The notes under the pieces were generated by a model, which saw only the letters and a list, made by a program, of their open reading frames with translations, ran no database searches and was not told the origin of the DNA. DNA of 64,000 nt, taken from Methanosarcinales archaeon Methan_01 (GTDB lineage Archaea > Halobacteriota > Methanosarcinia > Methanotrichales > Methanotrichaceae). A program made the translations under genes and the position numbers. The stretch covers positions 1-64,000 of the forward strand of contig LUYE01000018.1 in NCBI GenBank assembly GCA_001602645.1, written 5' to 3'. Position 1 is the stretch's first letter. The number at the start of each line of letters is the position of its first letter. Shown here in pieces: positions 55,081 to 63,328 of this stretch.

Positions 55081-55445
55081 TTGTCTGCAAATTTGAAGAA
55101 GCTGAGCCCTTTGAAACATCTGAGGGAGTCATGAGGCCCATCTTTGCCTCTGAAAAGATCGCAATAACACACTTGGAGATACCAGCGGGGCTGGAGGTGA
55201 AGCCCCATTCTCATGCAGGCGATGGCGTATTGATCTTGATAGAAGGCTCGGTCAAGCTGATATCGGAAGAGGTCGCTGCCATGAAGCCGGGAGATGTGAC
55301 ATACGTACCAGCAAATACGGTGGTGGGCTTGGAGAGCGAAGAAGACTCAAGAGCCGTGATACTCTCCGTTCCTTCCAGGTACAATACTGTCGAAGAATTT
55401 CGAGATATTTTGCGGGCATTATTGAGACAAAACGGAGATAACTAG
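55077..55445 (+). CDS. Single-domain cupin protein
   Basis: 122 residues with a beta-barrel cupin core. KPHSHAGDGVLILIEGSVKLI contains two of the usual metal-binding histidines and glutamate position, and KPGDVTYVPANTV is the second motif, where the final histidine is replaced by asparagine or valine. It may bind metal or a small ligand and protect or isomerise the methyltransferase product. Four-base overlap with the methyltransferase implies co-production; the first binding-protein gene starts 33 bases later. Confidence 0.85.
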   Translation: MIVCKFEEAEPFETSEGVMRPIFASEKIAITHLEIPAGLEVKPHSHAGDGVLILIEGSVKLISEEVAAMKPGDVTYVPANTVVGLESEEDSRAVILSVPSRYNTVEEFRDILRALLRQNGDN

Positions 55446-55478
55446 AATTTGTTAATATCAACAAAAAGGGTTGGTTAA

Positions 55479-56783
55479 ATGGCTGGACAGTACAGAAATA
55501 GAGTAAGGATAGACTTGGTGCGGTGCTCCTTTTTCCTGTTGGTTACAACTCTACTATTTGTAGGGACGTCGGCATCAGCTGTTTCAATTGATCACACCCT
55601 TAAGGTGTTCGGGAACGCCAATATGGACGACGCCATAGATGAGGCGGATATAGAATATGTTCAAGGGGTCATCGACGGGACAAACGAGGAAACTGAGCTT
55701 GCGGATGCCAACTACGATGGAGAGATCGACGAAGAGGACATCGCTCAAATAGAGCTGATCATAGCTGGGGTGGAGACAGAACTTACGTTAATTGATGGTG
55801 CAACTAGGACAGTTACCGTCGGGAAGCCGGTGGAGAGAATCGTCGTCTGTTTTCCGCACGCACTTGAGACGTTAAGGACGCTTAAGGTGCCAAAGGATAA
55901 TATCGTTGGTGCAGCGAAGCACTGGCCCGAATACGATCCGGGATTCTTCCCTGAGATCGGCGATATTCCAGATGTCGGAGATCGATGGGATCCAAACGTC
56001 GAAGAGATACTGGCACTAAAACCAGATCTGGTATTGTTTACCGCTTCATCTGCGTATTCAGATACTTCTTCGACGATAAGCAGTCTGGAATCCGTTGGCT
56101 TCGACGTTCTATGTTTTAGCCTCAATGGACTGGAAACGTACCCTGAAGAGATAGAAGAGCTCGGATATGTGCTGGACAAAGAGGTCGAAGCCAAGGAGTT
56201 CGTCGACTGGCGCGGAAACATTCTAGACGACATCGAAGCTAAAGTTGATAATATTCCAGAGAACGAAAAACCGAGGGTCTATTTCGAGGCTGCATCAGGA
56301 GACGACGGTTATAAAATATATGGTGAATACGCATATATCGCATTGTGTGGTGGCAACGATATATTCTCCGATCAACCTGGTTCATATACGTCTGTGAATC
56401 CTGAAGCAATCGCTGCCAGAGAGCCTGATGTCATCGTTAAAGTTGAGAGCACTGCTGGTGGTTATGATATGGATGCGAGAGATATATCGGAATTCGAAGA
56501 TACAAGAGGGGAGGTTATGAGCCGGAAGGTATTGCAATACGTCCCTGCTGTCAAAGAGGGCCGAGTTTACGTAATTGCCGTTCATTTGTTATCGTTTTTT
56601 GGAGATAGTGGATGCAGAAGCTTCATCCAGCTTGCCTACCAAGCAAAATGGTTCCAACCTGAACTCTTTGAGGATCTGGATCCAAAAGCCATACATCAGG
56701 AATATCTAACTCGATTCCAGGGCCTGGACATCGATTTGGATGAAAACGGTGTATTCGTCTATCCCTTGGAGGAAACAACATGA
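55479..56783 (+). CDS. Dockerin-metal chelate-binding protein 1 (class A)
   Basis: 434 residues. Signal peptide to about residue 38 without a lipobox. Then a dockerin-like pair of calcium loops: NANMDDAIDEAD and DANYDGEIDEED, each followed by an isoleucine-rich helix (about residues 47-105). The rest is a BtuF/FepB-type binding domain: VTVGKPVERIVVCFPHALETLRTL, PNVEEILALKPDLVLF and a C-lobe with SVNPEAIAAREPDVIV. It ends in the class A tail (KWF-PELFEDLDP, RFQGLDIDLDENGVFVYPL). No membrane anchor. Ligand probably a corrinoid, heme-like or siderophore chelate. Overlaps gene 2 by ATGA. Confidence 0.9.
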   Translation: MAGQYRNRVRIDLVRCSFFLLVTTLLFVGTSASAVSIDHTLKVFGNANMDDAIDEADIEYVQGVIDGTNEETELADANYDGEIDEEDIAQIELIIAGVETELTLIDGATRTVTVGKPVERIVVCFPHALETLRTLKVPKDNIVGAAKHWPEYDPGFFPEIGDIPDVGDRWDPNVEEILALKPDLVLFTASSAYSDTSSTISSLESVGFDVLCFSLNGLETYPEEIEELGYVLDKEVEAKEFVDWRGNILDDIEAKVDNIPENEKPRVYFEAASGDDGYKIYGEYAYIALCGGNDIFSDQPGSYTSVNPEAIAAREPDVIVKVESTAGGYDMDARDISEFEDTRGEVMSRKVLQYVPAVKEGRVYVIAVHLLSFFGDSGCRSFIQLAYQAKWFQPELFEDLDPKAIHQEYLTRFQGLDIDLDENGVFVYPLEETT

Positions 56784-58054
56784 ACACATCTCGGATCGCT
56801 GCATTGATGATGCTTTTAGCATCAATAATGCTGTTGACAGAGGCATCGGCTGTTGAGGACGATTTTACCTTGAATGTCTTTGGCAACGCCAACATGGACG
56901 AGGCTTTAGATGAAGAGGACATAGAATACGTGCATGGGATTATAGAAGGGACAAATGAAGTTACAGAGCTGGCCGATGCCAACTACGATGGCGATGTTGA
57001 TGAAGAGGACATAGCTCAGATAGAGCAGATCATTGATGGCGAAGAAACTGAGCTTACGTTGATCGACTCTGCTGATAGAACGGTAACAGTAAAAAAGCCG
57101 ATAACGAGGATCGTTCCCACGTTTCCACAAGCCATTGAAACATTACGGACACTTAAAGTGCCGAAAGATCATATCGTCGGTATAGGAACCTGGCCCACTC
57201 CTTTAGATACAGCGTTTTTTCCAGAGTTTGTTGATGTACCAAGTATTGGGACTGGATGGGACCCTAACGTCGAAGAGATATTAGCTCTACATCCTGACGT
57301 TGTCCTTCTTTTTGGAAGGGGGGGAGTTTCGGATCTCGATTCAGTGCAAGAAGTGCTGGAATCAGCGGATATAACTGTGCTTCGGTTTAAGTTACAAACA
57401 CCCGAGACCTATCGAGAAGAAGTGAAAACGCTTGGATACGTCTTTGGAAGGGACGAAGCTGAAGAATATCTTGATTGGCATGGGGAAATCCTGAAGTCTA
57501 TCGAAGAAAGAGTGGACATGATTTCGGATGAGGATAAGCCGAAAGTGTACTTTGCGCCTTCTTTTAAAGACGGTGAATACTACATTTATGGGAGGTATGC
57601 CTACATCGAAACGGCCGGTGGTCTGGATACCTTCGCGGATCAGCCTGATAACTACGTGTCCATAAATCCTGAGGCAATAATGGCTCAGAGCCCTGATATC
57701 ATTGTACTGGTGGCACCGTGGACAGCGGGTGGTTACGATCTTGATGCGAGCAACACTTCTGATCTGGAAGGAGCGAGAAACGAAATCTTAAGCCAACCTG
57801 AGATGCAGAACGTTAAAGCTGTGAAAGATGGGCAAGTTTACGTAATCGCAGATCATTTGGTGGCGTTCTTTCCTGCCAGTGGATGTAGACAGATCATCCA
57901 GCTCGCCTATCAGGCAAAATGGTTCCACCCAGAACTCTTTGAGGATCTGGATCCAAAAGCCATACATCAGGAATATCTAACTAGATTCCAGGGTCTAGAT
58001 ATCGATTTGGATGAGAACGGTGTATTCGTCTATCCTTTGGAGGAAACAACATGA
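56780..58054 (+). CDS. Dockerin-metal chelate-binding protein 2 (class A)
   Basis: 424 residues with a short secretory signal (residues 1-24, cleavage after EASA). Calcium loops are NANMDEALDEED and DANYDGDVDEED. The binding domain runs from VTVKKPITRIVPTFPQAIET through DPNVEEILALHPDVVLLF to ISINPEAIMAQSPDIIVLV-like sequence and the class A tail. The last 45 residues are almost identical to those of protein 1, while the middle differs strongly. The start codon overlaps the previous stop, and the ribosome site GGAGG is encoded in the previous gene's tail. Confidence 0.9.
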   Translation: MNTSRIAALMMLLASIMLLTEASAVEDDFTLNVFGNANMDEALDEEDIEYVHGIIEGTNEVTELADANYDGDVDEEDIAQIEQIIDGEETELTLIDSADRTVTVKKPITRIVPTFPQAIETLRTLKVPKDHIVGIGTWPTPLDTAFFPEFVDVPSIGTGWDPNVEEILALHPDVVLLFGRGGVSDLDSVQEVLESADITVLRFKLQTPETYREEVKTLGYVFGRDEAEEYLDWHGEILKSIEERVDMISDEDKPKVYFAPSFKDGEYYIYGRYAYIETAGGLDTFADQPDNYVSINPEAIMAQSPDIIVLVAPWTAGGYDLDASNTSDLEGARNEILSQPEMQNVKAVKDGQVYVIADHLVAFFPASGCRQIIQLAYQAKWFHPELFEDLDPKAIHQEYLTRFQGLDIDLDENGVFVYPLEETT

Positions 58055-59298
58055 ACACATATAGGATCGTTGCATTAATGATGCTCTTAGCATCATTAAC
58101 GCTGTTTACAGGGACATCAGCTACTGAGGAAGATTTTACCTTGAAGGTCTTTGGCAACGCCAACATGGACGAGGCCGTAGACGAAGAGGACATAGAATAC
58201 GTTCTGGGAATTATTGGTGGGACGAATGAGGCTACAGAGCTGGCGGATGCCAATTATGACGGCGTTATCGATGAAATGGATACAGCTCAGATCGAGCTAA
58301 TCATGCGTGGTGGGGAGAAGGAACTCACTATCATCGATTCTGCAAATAGGATCGTGACTGTAAAAAAACCGATCGAAAGGATGGTATGCATCCTATTGCA
58401 CCCAGTCGAAACCATGAGGGCCCTCGGGGTTCCGGTAGAAGAAACGATTGTTGGTCAGGGTCTTACAGATTCCGTCTTTTATCCTGAACTCTCTAACGTT
58501 CAAAATGTAGGATGGCCGTCACCGAACATCGAAGAAATACTTGCACTCCACCCAGATGTCGTTATTTTGCATACATTTTTTGACCAATTAGACCAGGTGC
58601 AAGAGGTATGCGAAAAAGCAGGAATTACAGTTCTTCGGTTTAATCTTAACTACCCAAATAGTTACAACGACGAAGCAAAAACGTTTAGCTATCTATTTGG
58701 CAAAAGTACTGAAGCAGAAGACCTCATAGATTTTCGTGAAAGCGTTCTGAATTCAATTCAGGCTACTGTTGAGAAAATTCCGGAAGATGATAGGCCGAAG
58801 GTGTACTATGAGGACAGGAGGGTATCTTACGCATCCTTGAACAGCGAGTACGCTAACATCGAGTCTGCGGGTGGTATTGATATATTCAACGGTGCCAGCG
58901 GTTCTGTAAATCCCGAAGATGTAGTAGCACGAAATCCGGACATCATAGTCAAAGTGGTCACCTACACTGAGGCCGGTGGTTATCAATTGAATGCAGATGA
59001 CACGGCAGGATTGGAGGCCATAAGAGCTGAGATAATGAGTCGACCAGAATTGCAGAATGTCAACGCCGTGAAAACTGGAAAGGTCTACGTAATCTCCTCA
59101 GAAATCTGCGGTTTCTATTCAAACAGCTGTAGGGGTTTCCTTCAAATTGCATACAATGCAAAGTGGTTCCATCCGGAGCTCTTCGAGGATTTGGATCCAA
59201 ACGCCATTCACCAGGAATACTTAACTCGATTCCAGGGTCTGGACATCGATTTGGATGAGAATGGGGTATTCGTCTATCCTTTGGAGAAAACAACATGA
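58051..59298 (+). CDS. Dockerin-metal chelate-binding protein 3 (class A)
   Basis: 415 residues: signal peptide (1-24), calcium loops NANMDEAVDEED and DANYDGVIDEMD (the second has methionine in place of glutamate at loop position 11), then a binding domain with VTVKKPIERMVCILLHPVETMRAL and SPNIEEILALHPDVVIL. SSEICGFYSNSCRGFLQIAYNAKWFHPELF leads to the class A tail. The C-lobe contains a cysteine pair. It is coupled by ATGA to genes 2 and 4. Confidence 0.9.
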   Translation: MNTYRIVALMMLLASLTLFTGTSATEEDFTLKVFGNANMDEAVDEEDIEYVLGIIGGTNEATELADANYDGVIDEMDTAQIELIMRGGEKELTIIDSANRIVTVKKPIERMVCILLHPVETMRALGVPVEETIVGQGLTDSVFYPELSNVQNVGWPSPNIEEILALHPDVVILHTFFDQLDQVQEVCEKAGITVLRFNLNYPNSYNDEAKTFSYLFGKSTEAEDLIDFRESVLNSIQATVEKIPEDDRPKVYYEDRRVSYASLNSEYANIESAGGIDIFNGASGSVNPEDVVARNPDIIVKVVTYTEAGGYQLNADDTAGLEAIRAEIMSRPELQNVNAVKTGKVYVISSEICGFYSNSCRGFLQIAYNAKWFHPELFEDLDPNAIHQEYLTRFQGLDIDLDENGVFVYPLEKTT

Positions 59299-60578
59299 AA
59301 ACATCTAGGATCGCTGTGTTGATGGTGCTTTTAGCACCATCAATGCTATTAACGGCGGCATCGGTTGCTACAGAGGATTTCGTCATAAAGGTCTTTGGCA
59401 ACGCCAACATGGACGAGACCATAGATGAAGAGGACATCGAATACGTGCAGGGAATAATCGATGGTACGAACGTGGAGACGGATCTGGCCGATGCCAACTA
59501 TGATGGCAAGATCGACGAGGAGGACATTGCTCAGATCGAGTTGGTCATCAACGGAAGAGAAAAGGAAATAACAATAATTGACATGGCCGATAGAAATGTG
59601 ACCGTGCCAAGACCGATAGAGCGAGTAGCCTGCATTTCGACGCTGGATGAAGTTCGAACGATGCTTCAGCTCGAAGCCGCAGATAAGATTGTGGGTGTGA
59701 CCGACTATATCGCCAAATCTGACCCAGCGAGGCTGGTATGCGTACAAGCATACCCCGAACTCAAGGATCTCCCCAGCACAGGGGCTGACGATTTGCCGAA
59801 CATGGAGCAGATACTATCCCTAAAACCGGATATCGCGTTTTGTTCAGCACAATTTCCCAGCACAGCAGACTCGGTACAAGAGAAAACGGGTATCCCTGTT
59901 GTTTGCATTACACACTCGCCGTCCTACGTACCAGCGTATATGAGAGACGATCCCACACGTACTCCGTTCGAGCAGCAGTTCGAAGCTTACAGGATTGCAG
60001 GCAAGGTTTTGGGAAAGGAGGATGAGGCTGAGAATCTGATTTCATACATCGGTGAAGAGCTCGATAAGGTGACAGATGTTACATCGGAAATCCCTGAAGG
60101 CGAGAAGCCAAAGGTATTTTTCACCCGAAGCAGTGACACAGCGGTCACTTTTTACGACCCCATTCTTCTCTCGGGAGGTATAAATGTTGCAAGCGAGATG
60201 ATGCCACTCACGGGTTCCACATCTAATTTGAAAATTTCAAAAGAACAGATCATATTGTGGGATCCGGATCTGATCCTAATCCACGGATTCGGAAAGACAC
60301 ATACATACTCCGTGGAAAATTTACTAGACGATTCCGACCTGCAATTGGTAAGTGCTGTGAAAAATCGTGCGATATACTACACAAAGGGGTGGTATGTAGG
60401 TTGGGATCCTGCAACAGGTCTTGCGGAATGTTTCTATTTGGCCAAGCTATTCCATCCGGATGAGTTCGAGGATTTAGATGTAGAGGCCGAAGGAAATGCG
60501 ATTCTTGAGAGATTCTACGGCGTTGAGGGTCTTTATACATGGATGCTTGAAAATTCGGACCTTCATCGGTGGGAGTAG
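59295..60578 (+). CDS. Dockerin-metal chelate-binding protein 4 (class B)
   Basis: 427 residues. Signal (1-24), calcium loops NANMDETIDEED and DANYDGKIDEED, then a binding domain of a different branch: VTVPRPIERVACISTLDEVRTML, NMEQILSLKPDIAFC, LKISKEQIILWDPDLILIHG and GWDPATGLAECFYLAKLFHPDEF. The tail ends in RFYGVEGLYTWMLENSDLHRWE, unlike class A. This branch resembles iron/siderophore- and molybdate-type binding proteins of methanogens. It overlaps gene 3 by ATGA; gene 5 follows after 54 bases. Confidence 0.9.
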   Translation: MKTSRIAVLMVLLAPSMLLTAASVATEDFVIKVFGNANMDETIDEEDIEYVQGIIDGTNVETDLADANYDGKIDEEDIAQIELVINGREKEITIIDMADRNVTVPRPIERVACISTLDEVRTMLQLEAADKIVGVTDYIAKSDPARLVCVQAYPELKDLPSTGADDLPNMEQILSLKPDIAFCSAQFPSTADSVQEKTGIPVVCITHSPSYVPAYMRDDPTRTPFEQQFEAYRIAGKVLGKEDEAENLISYIGEELDKVTDVTSEIPEGEKPKVFFTRSSDTAVTFYDPILLSGGINVASEMMPLTGSTSNLKISKEQIILWDPDLILIHGFGKTHTYSVENLLDDSDLQLVSAVKNRAIYYTKGWYVGWDPATGLAECFYLAKLFHPDEFEDLDVEAEGNAILERFYGVEGLYTWMLENSDLHRWE

Positions 60579-60632
60579 TAATGAGACCAGCTAAGATGGT
60601 GAAGATGGTGATAATCCTTTGGAGGAAATTAC

Positions 60633-61892
60633 ATGAAAAAATCTAGGACTGCTGTGTTGATGATGCTCTTAGCATCATCAATGCTATTGACGGCGGCTTC
60701 ACCCCCAGCACAGGATCGCACATTGAAGGTCTTCGGCAATGCCAACATGGACGTGGTCATAGATGAAGAGGATATCGAATACGTGCAGGGAATAATCGCT
60801 GGTACAAACGAGGAGACAGATCTGGCCGATGCCAACTACGATGGCAGGATCGACGAAGAGGACATTGCTCAGATCGAGCTGATTATCGCCGGAGAAGAGA
60901 CTAAACTCACCCTCATCGACATGGCCAACAGGACGGTGACGATCTCCATGCCTGTTGAAAGAGTGGTCCCTGCGGGGCTTAAGGACGACTTCAGAACGCT
61001 CATACAGCTTGGTGCAGCCGATAAAATCGTGGGTATAAACAACTACGTCAAGGAGTACGCCTATGAGAAACCAGCCACCTATTGGGCGCCAGAACGGGAT
61101 GCTGCGCCCGAGTTGGCAGGTCTTCCTGATGTCGGTGGTTATACAAATCCCAACATGGAGATAATAGCATCTCTTAAGCCGGACGTCGTCTTCGAGTATG
61201 CACCCATTCCTGATGTTGCCGACGCAATCCAGGATAAGATCGGGGTTCCCGTCGTGTGTGTTCAAAGCTTGCAGTTCGATTTTGACATGCTCAGGATAAT
61301 GGGGCTGATTACAGGAACGGAGGAACGAGCAGTGGAGCTCATATCGTATGCTGACGAGAAGATCGAGGAGATAACGACAATCACCTCGGAAATACCCGAA
61401 AGCGATAGGCCTAGGGTCTATGGCATATCAGGCACTCAAGGCGTAGCGTTAGTCACAAAAACCTGGGGCCGCTACGATCCCATAAACATAGCAGGCGGCA
61501 TAAATGTAGCGGAGGAGTTTGTAACCAGCAGCGGCAGCGTAATGGTCTCTAAGGAGCAGATTCTGGACTGGAACCCAGACATAATCCTGATTCACGGGAT
61601 ATCTCCTCCTCATGCGATATCGATAGAGGATGTCCTCTCAGATCCCGACCTGCAGACGGTTAATGCTGTGAAAAACCGGAATGTTCAATATGCAAAGTAC
61701 GGCGCGATAGGATTGGACCCTGCAACATGCCTTGCTGAATGCTATTACTTTGCCAAGCTATTCCACCCAGATCTGTTCGACGATCTGGACGAGGAAGAAA
61801 TCGGCGACGAGATCCTGGAGAAATTTTATGGCGTTGAGGGCCTTTATACGAACATGTTAGATCTGTCGGATCGCTATAGGTGGGAGACGTAA
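60633..61892 (+). CDS. Dockerin-metal chelate-binding protein 5 (class B)
   Basis: 419 residues. Signal (1-24), calcium loops NANMDVVIDEED and DANYDGRIDEED, and a class B binding domain: VTISMPVERVVPAGLKDDFRTL, NPNMEIIASLKPDVVFE, VMVSKEQILDWNPDIILIHG, GLDPATCLAECYYFAKLFHPDLF and a RWET end. Closest to protein 4. The 54-base leader repeats the CCTTTGGAGGAAA-ACATGA junction that in class A genes is part of the preceding coding tail, a trace of an older class A neighbour. Confidence 0.9.
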   Translation: MKKSRTAVLMMLLASSMLLTAASPPAQDRTLKVFGNANMDVVIDEEDIEYVQGIIAGTNEETDLADANYDGRIDEEDIAQIELIIAGEETKLTLIDMANRTVTISMPVERVVPAGLKDDFRTLIQLGAADKIVGINNYVKEYAYEKPATYWAPERDAAPELAGLPDVGGYTNPNMEIIASLKPDVVFEYAPIPDVADAIQDKIGVPVVCVQSLQFDFDMLRIMGLITGTEERAVELISYADEKIEEITTITSEIPESDRPRVYGISGTQGVALVTKTWGRYDPINIAGGINVAEEFVTSSGSVMVSKEQILDWNPDIILIHGISPPHAISIEDVLSDPDLQTVNAVKNRNVQYAKYGAIGLDPATCLAECYYFAKLFHPDLFDDLDEEEIGDEILEKFYGVEGLYTNMLDLSDRYRWET

Positions 61893-62013
61893 AGATCGAC
61901 GACGCAAACACTATTTATGTTATATTTTTTAATAATTTTTTTTTGGTTTTTGAACTCTCAATCATTCAGGTTATACATAAAAACAAATATAATAGCATAA
62001 TATAGGATTATCT
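61893..62013 (+). terminator. AT-rich spacer with T-runs after gene 5
   Basis: TATATTTTTTAATAATTTTTTTTTGG follows within 35 bases of the gene 5 stop and should end transcription of the first five genes. The spacer then leads into the promoter of gene 6. Confidence 0.6.
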
Positions 62014-62030
62014 CCGAAATAGTTATATAT
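62014..62030 (+). promoter_or_regulatory. TATA/BRE promoter for binding proteins 6 and 7
   Basis: CCGAAATAGTTATATAT is a good BRE-TATA pair. A start near 62053 would leave about 37 bases before the ATG at 62090, so genes 6 and 7 form a separate transcript. Confidence 0.65.
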
Positions 62031-62089
62031 CTTGTATGCATGCGGGCTCGCAAATTCGTAATATACGTTGCTGTATTAGGAGGGATGAA

Positions 62090-63328
62090 ATGAGGAAATT
62101 GATTACAATATCGGTTGCGTCATTGGTGTGCGTGTCACTGGCGGTTACGTCAGGTCTTGCGTCGGAATATACATTGGAGATATTTGGAAATGCCAACATG
62201 GACGGCACCATAGATGAAGATGATATCGAATATGTGCTGGGGATCATAGAAGGAACAAATGAGGCTACAGAATTGGCAGACGCCAATTACGATGGCGAGA
62301 TCGATGAAGGCGACGTAAATCAGATCGAGTTGATTATTAGGGGAGAAGAAAAGATGATGACATTCATCGATGCACAAGATAAAGCTATAACAGTAAACAA
62401 GCCGATAGATAGAATTGTAACACTTCCCCCCAGTTCATTGGATACTGTTAGGGCGATTGGGGCAGCGGAAAATGTTGTAGGTATATCTACCTTTTTGGAT
62501 GAGGTGTATTTCCCAGATCTGAGCAAATTGCCCTCGGTAGGCTCCTCGTGGTTCACGCCTGATTACGAAGCCATAATCGAACTTGATCCAGATGTAGTTC
62601 TAACCCTCGGGAATTACACTCCGGGTATAGAGGATGTGATGGCTCCCGCGGGCATAACAGTAATTCGAATAGAGTTCAACGTAGTCGAATTGATACCTGC
62701 GGAAACTAAAAAACTTGGATACATTCTTGATAGAGAAGATGAGGCTACTGAGTTCGTCAACTGGTATACAGAGTGGACCGATGAGATCCGATCTAGGACT
62801 GACGAACTTCCGGAAGCTGAAAAGCCACGAGCATTTATGGGTTATCAAAATATGGCCGGTGGTAAGGGGACCTTTTGGGATTCTGCGTGCAAAACTGCTG
62901 GGGGGATAAATATTGCTGAGAATCTCGATGGTTATCGCGAAGTGGATCCTGAGTGGCTTGTAGAACAAAATCCTGATATCATCGTGAAGGCTGCAACCCT
63001 ACTTACAGTAACGGAGGCATCACAGGGTTACAGAACAGATGACAGCTCGGAAATGAGAGCGTTCAGAGAAGGTCTATTGAACCAAACGGGATGGGAGGGC
63101 ATTGATGCTGTGAAGAGCGGAAATGTCTACGTAGCTGCTTGGCAGATTCATCTCGGAACTCATACAATTGTGCTAACAGCTTACTTGGCAAAGTGGTTCC
63201 ATCCCGAACTCTTTGAGGATATGGATCCCCGGGCCATCCATCAGGAATACCTGACCAGATTTCAGGGATTGAACTACGATGTGTATCAACACGGCGTATT
63301 TGTCTATCCTCCTTTGGAGGAGTGTTAA
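62090..63328 (+). CDS. Dockerin-metal chelate-binding protein 6 (class A)
   Basis: 412 residues. Start ATG at 62090 is preceded by AGGAGGGATGAA. The signal peptide (MRKLITISVASLVCVSLAVTS) is of different sequence from those of proteins 2-5. Calcium loops are NANMDGTIDEDD and DANYDGEIDEGD. The binding domain has ITVNKPIDRIVTLPPSSLDTVRAIG, YEAIIELDPDVVLTLG and a class A tail (RFQGLNYDVYQHGVFVYPPLEE). It is the first gene of its own transcript. Confidence 0.9.
   Translation: MRKLITISVASLVCVSLAVTSGLASEYTLEIFGNANMDGTIDEDDIEYVLGIIEGTNEATELADANYDGEIDEGDVNQIELIIRGEEKMMTFIDAQDKAITVNKPIDRIVTLPPSSLDTVRAIGAAENVVGISTFLDEVYFPDLSKLPSVGSSWFTPDYEAIIELDPDVVLTLGNYTPGIEDVMAPAGITVIRIEFNVVELIPAETKKLGYILDREDEATEFVNWYTEWTDEIRSRTDELPEAEKPRAFMGYQNMAGGKGTFWDSACKTAGGINIAENLDGYREVDPEWLVEQNPDIIVKAATLLTVTEASQGYRTDDSSEMRAFREGLLNQTGWEGIDAVKSGNVYVAAWQIHLGTHTIVLTAYLAKWFHPELFEDMDPRAIHQEYLTRFQGLNYDVYQHGVFVYPPLEEC

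Noticed and set aside
55446-55478. Cobalamin riboswitch ahead of the binding-protein array
   Set aside because: Only 33 bases separate the cupin from gene 1, and no B12-box-like sequence is seen there or before the methyltransferase.
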